In this document: positions 27,265 to 35,836 of the stretch, piece by piece | Position numbering within the stretch: the stretch's first letter is position 1 | Layout of the letters: every line of letters begins with the position of its first letter | DNA from: Vibrio sp. FE10 | GTDB lineage: Bacteria > Pseudomonadota > Gammaproteobacteria > Enterobacterales > Vibrionaceae | Reading direction: 5' to 3' | DNA length: 64,000 bases | Assembly (NCBI RefSeq): GCF_030297155.1 | Contig: NZ_AP028068.1 | Span: 1,860,001 to 1,924,000, forward strand | The notes under the pieces: model-generated | What the model was told of the DNA's origin: nothing | What the model saw: the letters and a program-made list of their open reading frames with translations, nothing else | Database searches by the model: none | Program-made: the position numbers and the translations under genes

Positions 27265-27360
27265 CTATAAACCAGCCGTGGGTACCAAGTACACCAACGC
27301 AGACCAAACAGACACCCAGCCTACGACGGCTACCGCGTCTAACCAATCTTTCCTATCCAT
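27265..27360 (-). CDS. Single-span membrane microprotein, 31 residues
   Basis: A short ORF beginning MDRKDWLDAV and ending YLVPTAGL. The ATG at 27360 is preceded by GGAGG with 7 bases spacing. After a charged start (DRKD) the chain is one hydrophobic helix (residues 8-28) with two Trp. A terminator follows downstream, and the nearest other gene (5'-nucleotidase-like, same strand) ends 90 bases upstream. Such length and pattern fit bacterial single-pass small membrane proteins; I do not know a named family. The antisense ORF in the same place has no such start. Confidence 0.6.
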   Translation of the reverse strand: MDRKDWLDAVAVVGWVSVWSALVYLVPTAGL

Positions 27361-27450
27361 ATTTTGCCTCCACAGGAAGTCACCTGTACAACAAAGCATA
27401 AACAGTGCCAATTTTATAAATCATTCAGAAAGTACAAATAGCACGGACGA

Positions 27451-29190
27451 TTATCGAAAACATTCCATGCAATTCAATGGTTCACTGTGTTGGAGTGATT
27501 CAGGGTGATCTTGTAAGAACGCGATAAAGCAGTCAGCCATTGAGTCAGTTGTAACAACCCCATCACCGATCATATCTAAGACAGCGTTATAACCTTCTTT
27601 GCCTTTCATTGTGTAGGCCGATGACGCGCCTCGGTAGATTCGGTCGCGAGACACTGGCTGCCAACCGGATGCTTCAGAGTGTATTTCTAGATGATGAATG
27701 CGATGCCCTAAGGGCGCGTCTTTGTGGTAACAAAATCTCAAGTTATGAGTATAAGGAAAGCTGCCAGAACCCGTACCTACCACACCATTATCTAATGCGT
27801 TATTAATAGCGCCTTCTAACATACCTGCGATCGTCTCACCCTTTACCTCATACACACCAATAGGTACGGCAAACGGTAGTAGTTTTCCGGCAATATCGGC
27901 AACAGAGACGTCTCCGCTATTGAGTGAGTTTCTTACACCACCTGAGTTGTGGATGGCAAATTCGACGCAGTGTCCTTTCTTATTCATCAGGTAATGAAAC
28001 GACTGAGCAACCAAAGGCGCTAGCTGGCTTGGTCCTTTCTCATCTGGAATACGCACATGACGCAGTTTGCTGTCAGCATGAGCAATAACTTGTTGCTGAA
28101 GCTTTCTAACTCTCGGCTGATATTTATCCGTCAGAATGCTCTGCAGTTCAGGATCTTTTTTACATACCGCGATGTTCTGATGATTGTTCAAAAACTCACA
28201 CGCCATATTGTGAGCATCGTCTTGCCCTACTTCACTCAATTTAGCGTCTATAAACAGTCGGCGCCCCAACAGCAGTTCATTCTTGCCATTAAAGTGAGTA
28301 ACTTTGCCTTCAGAGTTGAATTCGATTTCACAGTGTCCGAGGCTCATTGCGTGGAAGCCAGCTTGCACTACATAGGTGTCACCCACTTTTACGCCGTAGT
28401 CATCATCTTTCACTAGGCCAATATCAGAGAAATCACCTTGCAAGCGATGGCTGTGCCCACCAACAATCACACCAATACCAGACACATTGGCCGCCAGTTC
28501 TAAATCAGCCTCGTAACCAAGATGGCTGAGTAACACAATCTTGTTAATACCAGCTTGATGGATCTGCTTTATCGTGGCTTTTGCCGTTTCTAGCGCATTT
28601 TCAAATGGTGTATCAATATCAGGGTTCGCAATGCCCGCCATCTTGTCGATGCTTAAGCCGAATATAGCGACTTTCTCGCCATCAAACTCTTTTGTTATAA
28701 AAGCAGCGCTTCGTGTTTCAGTTAGGTAAGGCTTAACAATGTCGTTGTCCGCTAGGGTATGAGTTTTATTGATATCCTCATTCGACAAATTCCAGTTACC
28801 CGCCAACAGTGGGAATTTGATTCTTTTCGCGAAAATTGCCACTGGTTCATTGCCCATGTCTAACTCGTGATTGCCAAGGGTCATGGCATCAATATTCAGG
28901 GCATTCAACAAATCGGCATTGGCTTTTCCCTTGAATAGAGAAAAGTACAACGTGCCTTGGAAGCAGTCTCCAGCGTGCAGGAACAAGGTTCCAAGCTTTT
29001 GACGTTGGGCATCTTGTTCTATCTGTTTAAAGCGCGTCGAGATTCGAGCAAAACCACCTGCACTGACATAAGGTTCAATGATGTGGTTGTTCATTTTAAG
29101 TGATAGCTGTAATGAGGTTGGTTCAAAGTATGAGTGGGTGTCGTTGATGTGTGCCAACACTATTTTTGTCGGCTTATTCTTTTTAGTCAT
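27451..29190 (-). CDS. 5'-nucleotidase/UshA-family metallophosphoesterase without signal peptide
   Basis: A 579-residue two-domain enzyme. The N-terminal metallophosphoesterase domain shows HINDTHSYFEP (metal-binding D-x-H), HAGDCFQG, LGNHELD, SHLGYEADLELA and GGHSHRL. The C-terminal nucleotidase domain (about 350-560) includes IHNSGGVRNSL and the substrate-stacking region. UshA-type enzymes are periplasmic and remove phosphate from nucleotides or split UDP-sugars. This one begins MTKKNKPTKIVLAHIND with no signal peptide, so it is predicted cytoplasmic unless another start exists; none is visible. The gene is divergent from the OLD-family gene. Confidence 0.85.
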   Translation of the reverse strand: MTKKNKPTKIVLAHINDTHSYFEPTSLQLSLKMNNHIIEPYVSAGGFARISTRFKQIEQDAQRQKLGTLFLHAGDCFQGTLYFSLFKGKANADLLNALNIDAMTLGNHELDMGNEPVAIFAKRIKFPLLAGNWNLSNEDINKTHTLADNDIVKPYLTETRSAAFITKEFDGEKVAIFGLSIDKMAGIANPDIDTPFENALETAKATIKQIHQAGINKIVLLSHLGYEADLELAANVSGIGVIVGGHSHRLQGDFSDIGLVKDDDYGVKVGDTYVVQAGFHAMSLGHCEIEFNSEGKVTHFNGKNELLLGRRLFIDAKLSEVGQDDAHNMACEFLNNHQNIAVCKKDPELQSILTDKYQPRVRKLQQQVIAHADSKLRHVRIPDEKGPSQLAPLVAQSFHYLMNKKGHCVEFAIHNSGGVRNSLNSGDVSVADIAGKLLPFAVPIGVYEVKGETIAGMLEGAINNALDNGVVGTGSGSFPYTHNLRFCYHKDAPLGHRIHHLEIHSEASGWQPVSRDRIYRGASSAYTMKGKEGYNAVLDMIGDGVVTTDSMADCFIAFLQDHPESLQHSEPLNCMECFR

Positions 29191-29428
29191 ATTTTCTTCT
29201 CTCTTTGTCCCTTCATACTAGGTTGAGAATCATGACAGAATCGTGAATTTTATGAAACTGCACTGCAAAAAAATACTCAAGATAGATCAAAAATCTCGTT
29301 TTGCTCCGTATAAATAAAGAGTGGGTTTTGTGACAAATGCGCATACCGGATAACAAATTTTCGATTATGATTAAAGATATCTGTTAGCTTTCAAACAATT
29401 AGCAGAGCCTTCCGTTAGGAGTAAGCCT

Positions 29429-31201
29429 ATGCAACTAGAAAGAATCGAGATTTCTGGCTTTCGAGGTATCAAGCGTATGTCACTCGCGTTTGACGAGCTA
29501 ACCACGCTGATTGGTGAAAATACTTGGGGTAAGTCTTCTTTACTTGATGCTTTGTCCGTCGTTCTCCCCTCAGACGGTGTCCCATATCACTTCGAAATGA
29601 CTGATTTTCATGTCGATTATTCTGTTTCACATCCACAGTCTCAACATCTTCAAATTGTTCTCGCATTAAAAGCCAACGACAAGAGCGAACTCAACGCAGG
29701 TCGTTACCGCAAACTCAAACCTATTTGGGTTCAAGATGAGTTCGGCACCTACCGTATCTATTACAGAATCAGTGCGACGTTAGAGCAATATGAAACGACA
29801 ACCCACTACGCCTTTCTAGGAATCGATGGCAACCCTTTAAAGCTTCATCACTCTGAAAAACTGGCGCAGGAGTTAATGACGTTACACCCTGTGATTCGTT
29901 TGCGAGATGCAAGGCACTTTGATCGTCCTTTCAACAGTAAAACAATCAATCAGAATGCCGTTGTTAATGGTGGTTCTAATGGAAACGCTAACGTTATCTC
30001 CAATGGGAATGGTAACGGTACTCATGCCAGCAATGGCAGTGCTGCTAACTCTAATGGAAACAGCAACGGAAATGGAAATGGAAATGGGCGTCAGGCAAGA
30101 ATAGAAAAACGCATTGATAATACCTGTCGTCGCTTAATGGCAATCCCAGGACACGTAAACAAAGGCGAGATGCGCAGTAGCCTTGATTCAATGCAAAGCC
30201 TGATAGAGCACTACTTTTCTTTCAAGAGTAATTCTCGTCGTAACCCAAGAAAACAGAGGGATGGCCTACTTTATTCAGCGGGTGCCAATGACCAGAGCAT
30301 TCATCAACTTGTTGAAGAAACCAAAAACAAGCAGACTCGTTTACTGTTCATGGGTTTACTTAACGCTTACTTGCAAGCCAAAGGGCCGACTGACTTAAGA
30401 CGATGCGCACGCCCTCTTTTGATCCTTGAAGATCCAGAAGGTCGTTTACACCCCACACACCTAGCTAGGGCTTGGAGTTTGATGCAGAAATTACCCATGC
30501 AGAAAATTCTCACGACCAACAGTGGTGAGTTACTCGCAGCCGTGCCACTTCAATCCATTCGCCGCTTGGTTCGACAATCAGACAAAACCATTGCCAACCA
30601 ACTCAACATGAACCACTTCAGCAAAGATGAGCTGAGACGAATTGGGTTCCACATACGGTTCCATCGTTCTGGGGCGTTGTTTGCTCGATGTTGGCTATTG
30701 GTAGAAGGTGAAACCGAAGTCTGGTTGTTTAATGAATTAGCCAACCAATGCGGTTATAACCTTGCAGCAGAAGGTGTGCAGATCATTGAATTCGCTCAAT
30801 CTGGGCTTAAGGCACTGATCAAGGTTGCACAAGAGTTTGGTATCGACTGGCATGTAGTAACTGACGGCGATGCGGCAGGTAAGAAATATGCCGCGACAGT
30901 GATGTCTAAATTAGGGAAAGATCAAGAACGTCATCGCTTAACTGAGCTGCCTGATAAAGACATCGAGCATTACTTGTATATGAACGGCTTCGAAAACTTT
31001 TTCCGCGACATGGTTAAGATCCCTTACGATCACCCTATTCCAGCGAAAAAAGTGGTGGCTAAGGTTCTCAAGAAACACGCGAAACCCGACCTTGCGTTAG
31101 CGATCGTTTCTCACTGCGAGAATCAAGGACAAGAATGTATTCCGCTGTTATTAAGGTGGACGCTAAAACGTGTCATCACCATGGCAAACGGCAACACCTA
31201 A
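29429..31201 (+). CDS. OLD-family ATP-dependent nuclease-like protein (YbjD/DUF2813) with Asn/Gly-rich insert
   Basis: A 590-residue protein. It has an N-terminal ABC/SMC-like ATPase with Walker A GENTWGKSSL (residues 29-38), a signature-to-Walker B region with LLILEDPEGRLHPTH (about 330), a switch His-like TNSGELL, and a C-terminal TOPRIM domain with LVEGETEVWLFNEL and HVVTDGDAAGKKYA. That is the OLD endonuclease plan, closest to E. coli YbjD. Between the ATPase halves (residues about 179-220) lies a low-complexity stretch of Asn, Gly and Ser with repeated Asn-Gly pairs. It has a good ribosome site (TTAGGAGTAAGCCT ATG) and stands alone. OLD proteins are often tied to phage defence or DNA repair; no defence neighbours are present here. 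Confidence 0.85.
   Translation: MQLERIEISGFRGIKRMSLAFDELTTLIGENTWGKSSLLDALSVVLPSDGVPYHFEMTDFHVDYSVSHPQSQHLQIVLALKANDKSELNAGRYRKLKPIWVQDEFGTYRIYYRISATLEQYETTTHYAFLGIDGNPLKLHHSEKLAQELMTLHPVIRLRDARHFDRPFNSKTINQNAVVNGGSNGNANVISNGNGNGTHASNGSAANSNGNSNGNGNGNGRQARIEKRIDNTCRRLMAIPGHVNKGEMRSSLDSMQSLIEHYFSFKSNSRRNPRKQRDGLLYSAGANDQSIHQLVEETKNKQTRLLFMGLLNAYLQAKGPTDLRRCARPLLILEDPEGRLHPTHLARAWSLMQKLPMQKILTTNSGELLAAVPLQSIRRLVRQSDKTIANQLNMNHFSKDELRRIGFHIRFHRSGALFARCWLLVEGETEVWLFNELANQCGYNLAAEGVQIIEFAQSGLKALIKVAQEFGIDWHVVTDGDAAGKKYAATVMSKLGKDQERHRLTELPDKDIEHYLYMNGFENFFRDMVKIPYDHPIPAKKVVAKVLKKHAKPDLALAIVSHCENQGQECIPLLLRWTLKRVITMANGNT
29966..30088 (+). repeat. Low-complexity Asn-Gly coding repeat
   Basis: About 41 codons made largely of AAT/AAC and GGT/GGA, with three tandem GGAAAT hexamers near 30070. 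The unit sizes are multiples of three, so length changes would keep the frame. Confidence 0.8.
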
Positions 31202-31276
31202 GCGCCTTAATTAATTGATAGCTGCTATCGGTTCTTCTGCGGATAAATTTATTAACCGATCACCTGAATCAAAAAC

Positions 31277-31306
31277 CAAAAAAGGCACACCAAGTGGTGT
31301 GCCTGT
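31277..31306 (-). terminator. Terminator of the DUF1097 gene
   Basis: AGGCACACC and GGTGTGCCT pair around ACTT; TTTTTTGG follows on the minus strand. It may also serve the converging OLD-family gene. Confidence 0.85.
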
Positions 31307-31382
31307 ATAAATCGATATACAAATTAATTGGGGGTTATCTTGCAAGAGTTCACAGTGACTAAACTAGGGTCAGGTTAACGAA

Positions 31383-31877
31383 TTAAGCCTTCGCTTGCTT
31401 AGCGTGTTGTTCAACCGCTTCCGAAGATTGGGTCGATTTTTCGTGAAGCCATAGCCCCGTTGCTTTCATCAAATATCCGAATACACCACCAAGCAGTAAA
31501 GATGGTACGACAAGTTGCCAATCGCCACCTGCCGCAAACGTCGCACAACAACCAATGAAGGTTCCTGGGATATAACCTAGCCACGCTTGTTTCGCTTGAA
31601 TACACATGAAGAAAGCCACAATAGCAGTAATCACATAGCCTAGAATCTCTAACCCTGCGAAGGTTGAGCTTTCGATAATCACCATTGCCCAGAATACACC
31701 CGTCATGTTGGTCAGTAAGCTACCCGCTAGTCCTTTAACACCGCCGGTTGGCGAAGCAAAATAACTGGTGCAACCTAGAAAACCTGCCCATGACAGTAAA
31801 CCGAAAGAGATAGCTATCCATCCCCATAGACCTGACAAAATACCTGTTGTTAATGAAATCGCGACTAATGTACTCAT
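31383..31877 (-). CDS. DUF1097 inner membrane protein (YcdZ-like)
   Basis: A 164-residue membrane protein with about five hydrophobic helices (residues 4-30, 45-70, 76-95, 100-118, 122-145) and a polar C-terminal tail rich in Ser, Glu and Lys. The WAGFLGCTSYFASP and GLAGSLLTNMTGVFWA segments fit DUF1097, a family of unknown function found in enterobacteria and vibrios. It stands alone: converging with the OLD gene on one side, with a MITE-like element upstream. Confidence 0.8.
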   Translation of the reverse strand: MSTLVAISLTTGILSGLWGWIAISFGLLSWAGFLGCTSYFASPTGGVKGLAGSLLTNMTGVFWAMVIIESSTFAGLEILGYVITAIVAFFMCIQAKQAWLGYIPGTFIGCCATFAAGGDWQLVVPSLLLGGVFGYLMKATGLWLHEKSTQSSEAVEQHAKQAKA

Positions 31878-32060
31878 ACTATTTCTAAAGCCTAATTACG
31901 CAATTCATCGCAACCGGATTTAGCCTCACTTAAAATCAAGTAAGCATATTATGGGAAGATCGCCTTCTTTTAGACGATCGCGATCACATTAATAATGTAC
32001 GCGAATGTGCATTTATCACCAGATAGAGACCGGAATCGCTTATTCAACATAAATAGTTAT

Positions 32061-32327
32061 CAGGGGCTATTGGCCTTTCGAGGTCGATTTTGCAACCTTT
32101 GTGGGAAATTTATACAAGACAGAGGCTTTGACGTGTAGCTAGCCTACATGAAAAGCCGATAACGCAGTAGAAATGAACCACAAGGGCTGCCCGAAGGGTT
32201 CGGCTAAAATCGCTTTACGTTTTGTTGAAGAATATTTGCTTAGAATGACTAGGCTACATACTCTTCGCCGCACCTAAAACGATTTTATCTCGAACAAAAC
32301 TTAACCACGAAAGGTCAACAGCCCCTA
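32061..32327. mobile_element. MITE-like element, about 267 bp, no coding capacity
   Basis: The ends are near-perfect inverted repeats: AGGGGCTATTGGCCTTTCG at 32062-32080 and the complement of AGGGGCTGTTGACCTTTCG at 32308-32326, agreeing at 17 of 19 positions. The interior has no ORF but is rich in small inverted repeats, for example CCGAA/TTCGG around 32189-32203 and GTAG/CTAC around 32137-32150. That is the make-up of a non-autonomous miniature transposon. A target duplication is not certain; TTATC occurs close to both ends. The flanking spacer 31878-32060 holds only A/T-rich sequence with the DUF1097 promoter. Confidence 0.65.
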
Positions 32328-32344
32328 GTTTTATCAATTTATCG

Positions 32345-33250
32345 CTACAGAACCGACGGTTTGCCTTTCATCATGCGCTTACCTTCTCGCTTAATACACT
32401 CAGCAAGCGGGTTTTCTGCCATATCAGCACGCCAGATAAACGAAAGCGTACGTTCCATTTCAAGCTCAGGAACATTCAAGGTAACGAGTTGGCCTGATTC
32501 AACAAACTGTTCGACATCGAGATAAGGTAGACACGTTAAATATGGGCCGTTTGCAACCAAACTTCTTAAAACAGGAACGTGTTCATACTCTCGCCAAACA
32601 TCAAGATCACCAATTAAATGATGAATAGAGCTATCAAAAACTTTGCGCGTACCCGAGCCATGTTCGCGCAACACCCACTTCGCTTGCTCTAACTGAGCCA
32701 AACTCACACGTTCACGCTTGGCAAAGGGGTGATGAGCGGATGCAACGACCGTTAAATGGTCTGTACACCACACTTCTTGATGAACTCGACTGTCGTCACA
32801 ACGGCCTTCGATAACACCCAAGTCATATTTATAATCTAATACGCCATCAATGACTGCATCGGTACTTTGCACGCCAAGCGAGATTCGCATCTCAGGAAAG
32901 TCGTTATCAATAATACTGATGAGGTCTGGAACCAGGTGTTCTGCTGGGGTTTGGCTAGCACCGAGTTTGAGCTCTCCACTCAGTAAATGCTGTTCGTAGA
33001 AACCCATCTCAATTTGCTGCGCATCTTGCAGTAAACGCTTCGCTTTTGGCCTTAGCCACATGCCCCAATGAGTGAGGGCCATTTGCTTGCCCTGCCTTTC
33101 AAACAAAGGCCTGCCGAGCATTTTTTCCAACTGTGCAAGAGACATACTTGTCGCTGACTGAGTCAACGCCAACTTGTCTGCTGCCTGACTAACACTCCCG
33201 GAATCTGCCACTGCATCAAATACCGCGAGTTGCTTTAATGAATAACGCAA
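32345..33250 (-). CDS. LysR-family regulator (YeiE/CysB-like), divergent to the formate/nitrite channel gene
   Basis: A 301-residue LysR protein: winged helix-turn-helix at residues 3-60 (SVSQAADKLALTQSATSMSL) and a type 2 periplasmic-binding-like effector domain (about 88-295). The GASQTPAEHLVP and HGSGTRKVFD segments resemble the YeiE/CbbR branch. It faces the formate/nitrite-channel gene across 260 bases, the classic LysR layout, so that gene is its likely target. A perfect T-N11-A type inverted repeat lies in between. Confidence 0.88.
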   Translation of the reverse strand: MRYSLKQLAVFDAVADSGSVSQAADKLALTQSATSMSLAQLEKMLGRPLFERQGKQMALTHWGMWLRPKAKRLLQDAQQIEMGFYEQHLLSGELKLGASQTPAEHLVPDLISIIDNDFPEMRISLGVQSTDAVIDGVLDYKYDLGVIEGRCDDSRVHQEVWCTDHLTVVASAHHPFAKRERVSLAQLEQAKWVLREHGSGTRKVFDSSIHHLIGDLDVWREYEHVPVLRSLVANGPYLTCLPYLDVEQFVESGQLVTLNVPELEMERTLSFIWRADMAENPLAECIKREGKRMMKGKPSVL

Positions 33251-33347
33251 AATTCATCCTTAATTCTTTTAATAACTTATGTCCTGCTGCTCGTTTTTTA
33301 TTAATCCGATGAGCAATTAATTTCATTCTACGCGTAACCAAATCTAT

Positions 33348-33362
33348 ATCAATAATTTTGAT
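33348..33362. promoter_or_regulatory. Candidate LysR-type binding site
   Basis: ATCAATAATTTTGAT: arms ATCAA and TTGAT with 5 bases between, which fits the T-N11-A consensus. It lies between the divergent LysR and channel genes, with a second partial site (TTATCAATTTTA) about 15 bases further on. Confidence 0.4.
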
Positions 33363-33485
33363 GTGGTTTCTAAAAATTATCAATTTTACCTCTACCCCTC
33401 AACCCCCTAATCTGGAATGGCAGGACACAAACGAGCCCTGCAAAACATTACTGATTAACCAAGTCATTAACACTAGGAATTACAC

Positions 33486-33530
33486 ATGACGGATTGTTCA
33501 AGGGGGGGATATGGCAACCAGCACTTCTGA
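33486..33530 (+). CDS. Possible 14-residue leader ORF overlapping the channel gene start
   Basis: ATG 33486 has AGGA 8 bases upstream, a better spaced ribosome site than that of the annotated channel start. The ORF reads MTDCSRGGYGNQHF and stops at 33530, inside the channel gene in another frame. It passes through a run of seven G (33502-33508). With six G the same ATG would be in frame with the channel protein. Confidence 0.35.
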   Translation: MTDCSRGGYGNQHF

Positions 33531-34962
33531 AAATCAGCAACTGTTCTCGCCAACAGAAATGATGGCGGAAGCCGAGAAGTTTGCATTAAGCAAAGCAAAT
33601 AAAACCAGCAGCATGACATTGAGTTTGGCAATCATGGCTGGCGCATTCATCGGGCTTGCTTTTCTATTCTACATCACGGTAACCACAGGTAGCGCTGATG
33701 CTGGATGGGGATTGAGTCGCTTAGCCGGTGGCCTTGCATTCAGCATGGGGTTAATCCTGATTGTGATTTGCGGCGGCGAGCTATTTACCAGTTCAGTGTT
33801 ATCAAGCATCTCATGGGCTAACAAGCAGATAACCTTCACTAAGATGCTGTCTATCTGGGGCAAGGTTTACGTCGGTAACTTCATTGGTGCCATGTTCCTT
33901 TTGGCTTTGGTAAGCGCAGCAGGCTTGTATCAATTAGATGGTGGCCAATGGGGCTTAAACGCTCTGAACATTGCACAGCACAAGCTACACCACAGCCCTG
34001 TTCAAGCTTTTGCTTTGGGTGTGCTTTGTAACTTATTGGTGTGTTTAGCAATTTGGTTAACGTTCAGCTCTGCTAACGCCATGACCAAAGCAATGATGAC
34101 CGTGTTACCCGTTGCAATGTTCGTTAGCTCAGGCTTTGAACACTGTGTGGCGAATATGTTCATGGTACCACTAGGCATCACGATTCAGGCATTCGCACCA
34201 GAGAGTTTTTGGATGCAAATTGGCGCGACACCAGCCCAGTACGCAGACCTAAACATCATGAAATTTGTCACCGCAAACTTAATACCAGTGACAATCGGCA
34301 ACATCGTAGGTGGTTCGGTATTGGTCGGCTTAGCCAATTGGAGCATCTACCGTCGCCCACAACTTAAAGCAGCAAAAATTACCGCTATTACACAAACAAC
34401 AGAAATTACGTCAGTTAAGGAAATCACTATGAACACAGCAACTACTATCAAGCAAATCATGAACACTCAACCAATTACACTTAGCGTAGAAATGCCTACA
34501 TCTGTTGCGATTGATTCACTTTTAGACGCTCAACTGGTTAGCGCTCCTGTTTGCGATGTTGAAGGCCGTTTAGTAGGTATCTTCTCTGTTCATGACGTAA
34601 TGGTTGACCTTTGGTGCCAAGACTACATTCCGACTAAAGGCCAGAAAGTAGTAGACCTAATGAGCCGTGACGTAGTCGCTATCTCTGCTAGCGATAAGTT
34701 GGTCGATGTTGCTGAGTTCCTATGTATCGACAAAGAACAACTTTACCCTACTACAAGCATGGGCTACGCCACTCGCCTGACTTCTCTTTCTCTAGAAGAA
34801 CGTGCAAAAGCGATGAAGGTAAGCCAGCCACATATGCTTCCAGTACTAGAAAATGGCGTAATGGTCGGTGTATTGACTCGTACAGAGGTGATGCAAGCAC
34901 TACGCCCTATCTACGGTGACCGCCTAAACGTGGTTCCACAAGCTGAACTAGAAACAGCTTAA
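33511..34962 (+). CDS. Formate/nitrite transporter (FNT/FocA) fused to a CBS-domain pair
   Basis: A 483-residue fusion. Residues about 20-285 are a six-helix FNT channel with ITVTTGS, GGELFTSSVL, GNFIGAMFL, GFEHCVANMFM and NIVGGSVLVGL, as in FocA and NirC. After a Thr/Ile-rich linker (about 290-310), residues 311-475 hold two CBS motifs (IKQIMNTQPITLS..., VDLMSRDVVAIS... and a third segment near PHMLPVLENGVMVGVLTR). CBS pairs often bind adenine nucleotides and gate transporters. An in-frame ATG at 34429 with AAGGA 7 bases before it could start the CBS part alone. The N-terminal start lies just after a run of seven G. Confidence 0.85.
   Translation: MATSTSENQQLFSPTEMMAEAEKFALSKANKTSSMTLSLAIMAGAFIGLAFLFYITVTTGSADAGWGLSRLAGGLAFSMGLILIVICGGELFTSSVLSSISWANKQITFTKMLSIWGKVYVGNFIGAMFLLALVSAAGLYQLDGGQWGLNALNIAQHKLHHSPVQAFALGVLCNLLVCLAIWLTFSSANAMTKAMMTVLPVAMFVSSGFEHCVANMFMVPLGITIQAFAPESFWMQIGATPAQYADLNIMKFVTANLIPVTIGNIVGGSVLVGLANWSIYRRPQLKAAKITAITQTTEITSVKEITMNTATTIKQIMNTQPITLSVEMPTSVAIDSLLDAQLVSAPVCDVEGRLVGIFSVHDVMVDLWCQDYIPTKGQKVVDLMSRDVVAISASDKLVDVAEFLCIDKEQLYPTTSMGYATRLTSLSLEERAKAMKVSQPHMLPVLENGVMVGVLTRTEVMQALRPIYGDRLNVVPQAELETA
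34417..34431 (+). promoter_or_regulatory. Internal ribosome site and start codon inside the FNT-CBS gene
   Basis: AAGGA, 7 bases, then ATG, in frame (codon 307), exactly at the junction between linker and CBS region. It could yield a separate CBS protein of about 177 residues, or be the remnant of a formerly separate gene. Confidence 0.45.
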
Positions 34963-35266
34963 CTAAGAAGGATGAGCTAACGAATACCAACTTAACTAAA
35001 ACAAAGCTGGATGATTAGGGATTAGTCGTTCACTTAAGAAAATCAGTCATGGCAACGTTGACTGGCTAGAAGTAAATGGTGGCTTAAAACGTAGTAAAAG
35101 GTTTGACACAAAACAAACCTAAACGCGTTGCCAGTTACTTCAATAAAAAAGGCGCAAAGTGAATACTTTGCGCCTTTCTCTATTTCTAGCTGTTGCTTTC
35201 TAGGTATCTATTCAACTTTTGATCTTACATAAAAGATTGATACCAGCCAGCAATCATCAAGTTAGA
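34963..35266. other. Spacer between converging FNT-CBS and yceI genes
   Basis: 304 bases with one strong bidirectional terminator (35146-35178). I see no ORF or other signal in the rest. Confidence 0.5.
35146..35178. terminator. Bidirectional terminator
   Basis: AAAGGCGCAAAGT and ACTTTGCGCCTTT form a 13-bp stem with a 4-base loop. A-rich left and T-containing right flanks suit both converging genes. Confidence 0.85.
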
Positions 35267-35836
35267 TTACTTCTTTACACCTTCAACGTGTAGATCCATG
35301 TCTACGTAGCTTGAAGCGCCCATTACTGGAATGTTGAAGTCAGCAAGTTCTAGACGAGTTGTACCAACGAAACCAGCACGCTCACCGCCCCATGGGTCTT
35401 GACCAGCACCGATGAATTCAGCTTCGATAACGATAGGCTTAGTGACACCGTGAAGTTTAAGGTCGCCCGTTACTTCAAGTTTGCCTTCGCCTTTATCAAC
35501 CACTTTTGTGCTGTTGAATGTTGCGTCTGAGAATTTGCTTGTATCAATGAAGTCAGAGCTACGGATATGCTTATCACGTTCTGCGTGGTTTGAATCAAGG
35601 CTTGTTGTATCAATCGTTACGTTCACTTTTGAAGCTTCAACGTTGCTCTCATCAAATGAGAAATCACCTGAGAATGTGTTAAAACGACCTTGGATAAAGC
35701 TGTAACCTAGGTGGCTAACTTTAAAGTTAACTGAAGCATGCGCACCTTTTGTATCAATCACGTAATCAGCGGCGTTCGCAGCGAAAGGCATTGCCATAGC
35801 AAATGCTAATCCTGTAGCGATAATTGACTTTTTCAT
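35267..35836 (-). CDS. yceI: YceI-family periplasmic lipid-binding protein
   Basis: The start is the ATG at 35836, which gives a signal peptide MKKSIIATGLAFAMAMPFAANA. The 189-residue protein has the YceI lipocalin-like barrel: YVIDTKGAHASVNFKVSHLGYS, GRFNTFSGDF, DTTSLDSNHAERDKHIRSSDF, GDLKLHGVTKPI, and F.G...DPWGGERAGF (quoted in part). YceI-like proteins bind polyisoprenoid or amide lipids. The ATG overlaps the stop of the cytochrome b gene (ATGA), so the two are translationally coupled as in E. coli yceJ-yceI. Confidence 0.92.
   Translation of the reverse strand: MKKSIIATGLAFAMAMPFAANAADYVIDTKGAHASVNFKVSHLGYSFIQGRFNTFSGDFSFDESNVEASKVNVTIDTTSLDSNHAERDKHIRSSDFIDTSKFSDATFNSTKVVDKGEGKLEVTGDLKLHGVTKPIVIEAEFIGAGQDPWGGERAGFVGTTRLELADFNIPVMGASSYVDMDLHVEGVKK

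Noticed and set aside
27245..27508. 87-residue plus-strand ORF near the 5'-nucleotidase-like gene end
   Set aside because: It overlaps that gene and the better supported 31-residue microprotein on the other strand; Ser/Thr/Asn-rich and without a start signal.
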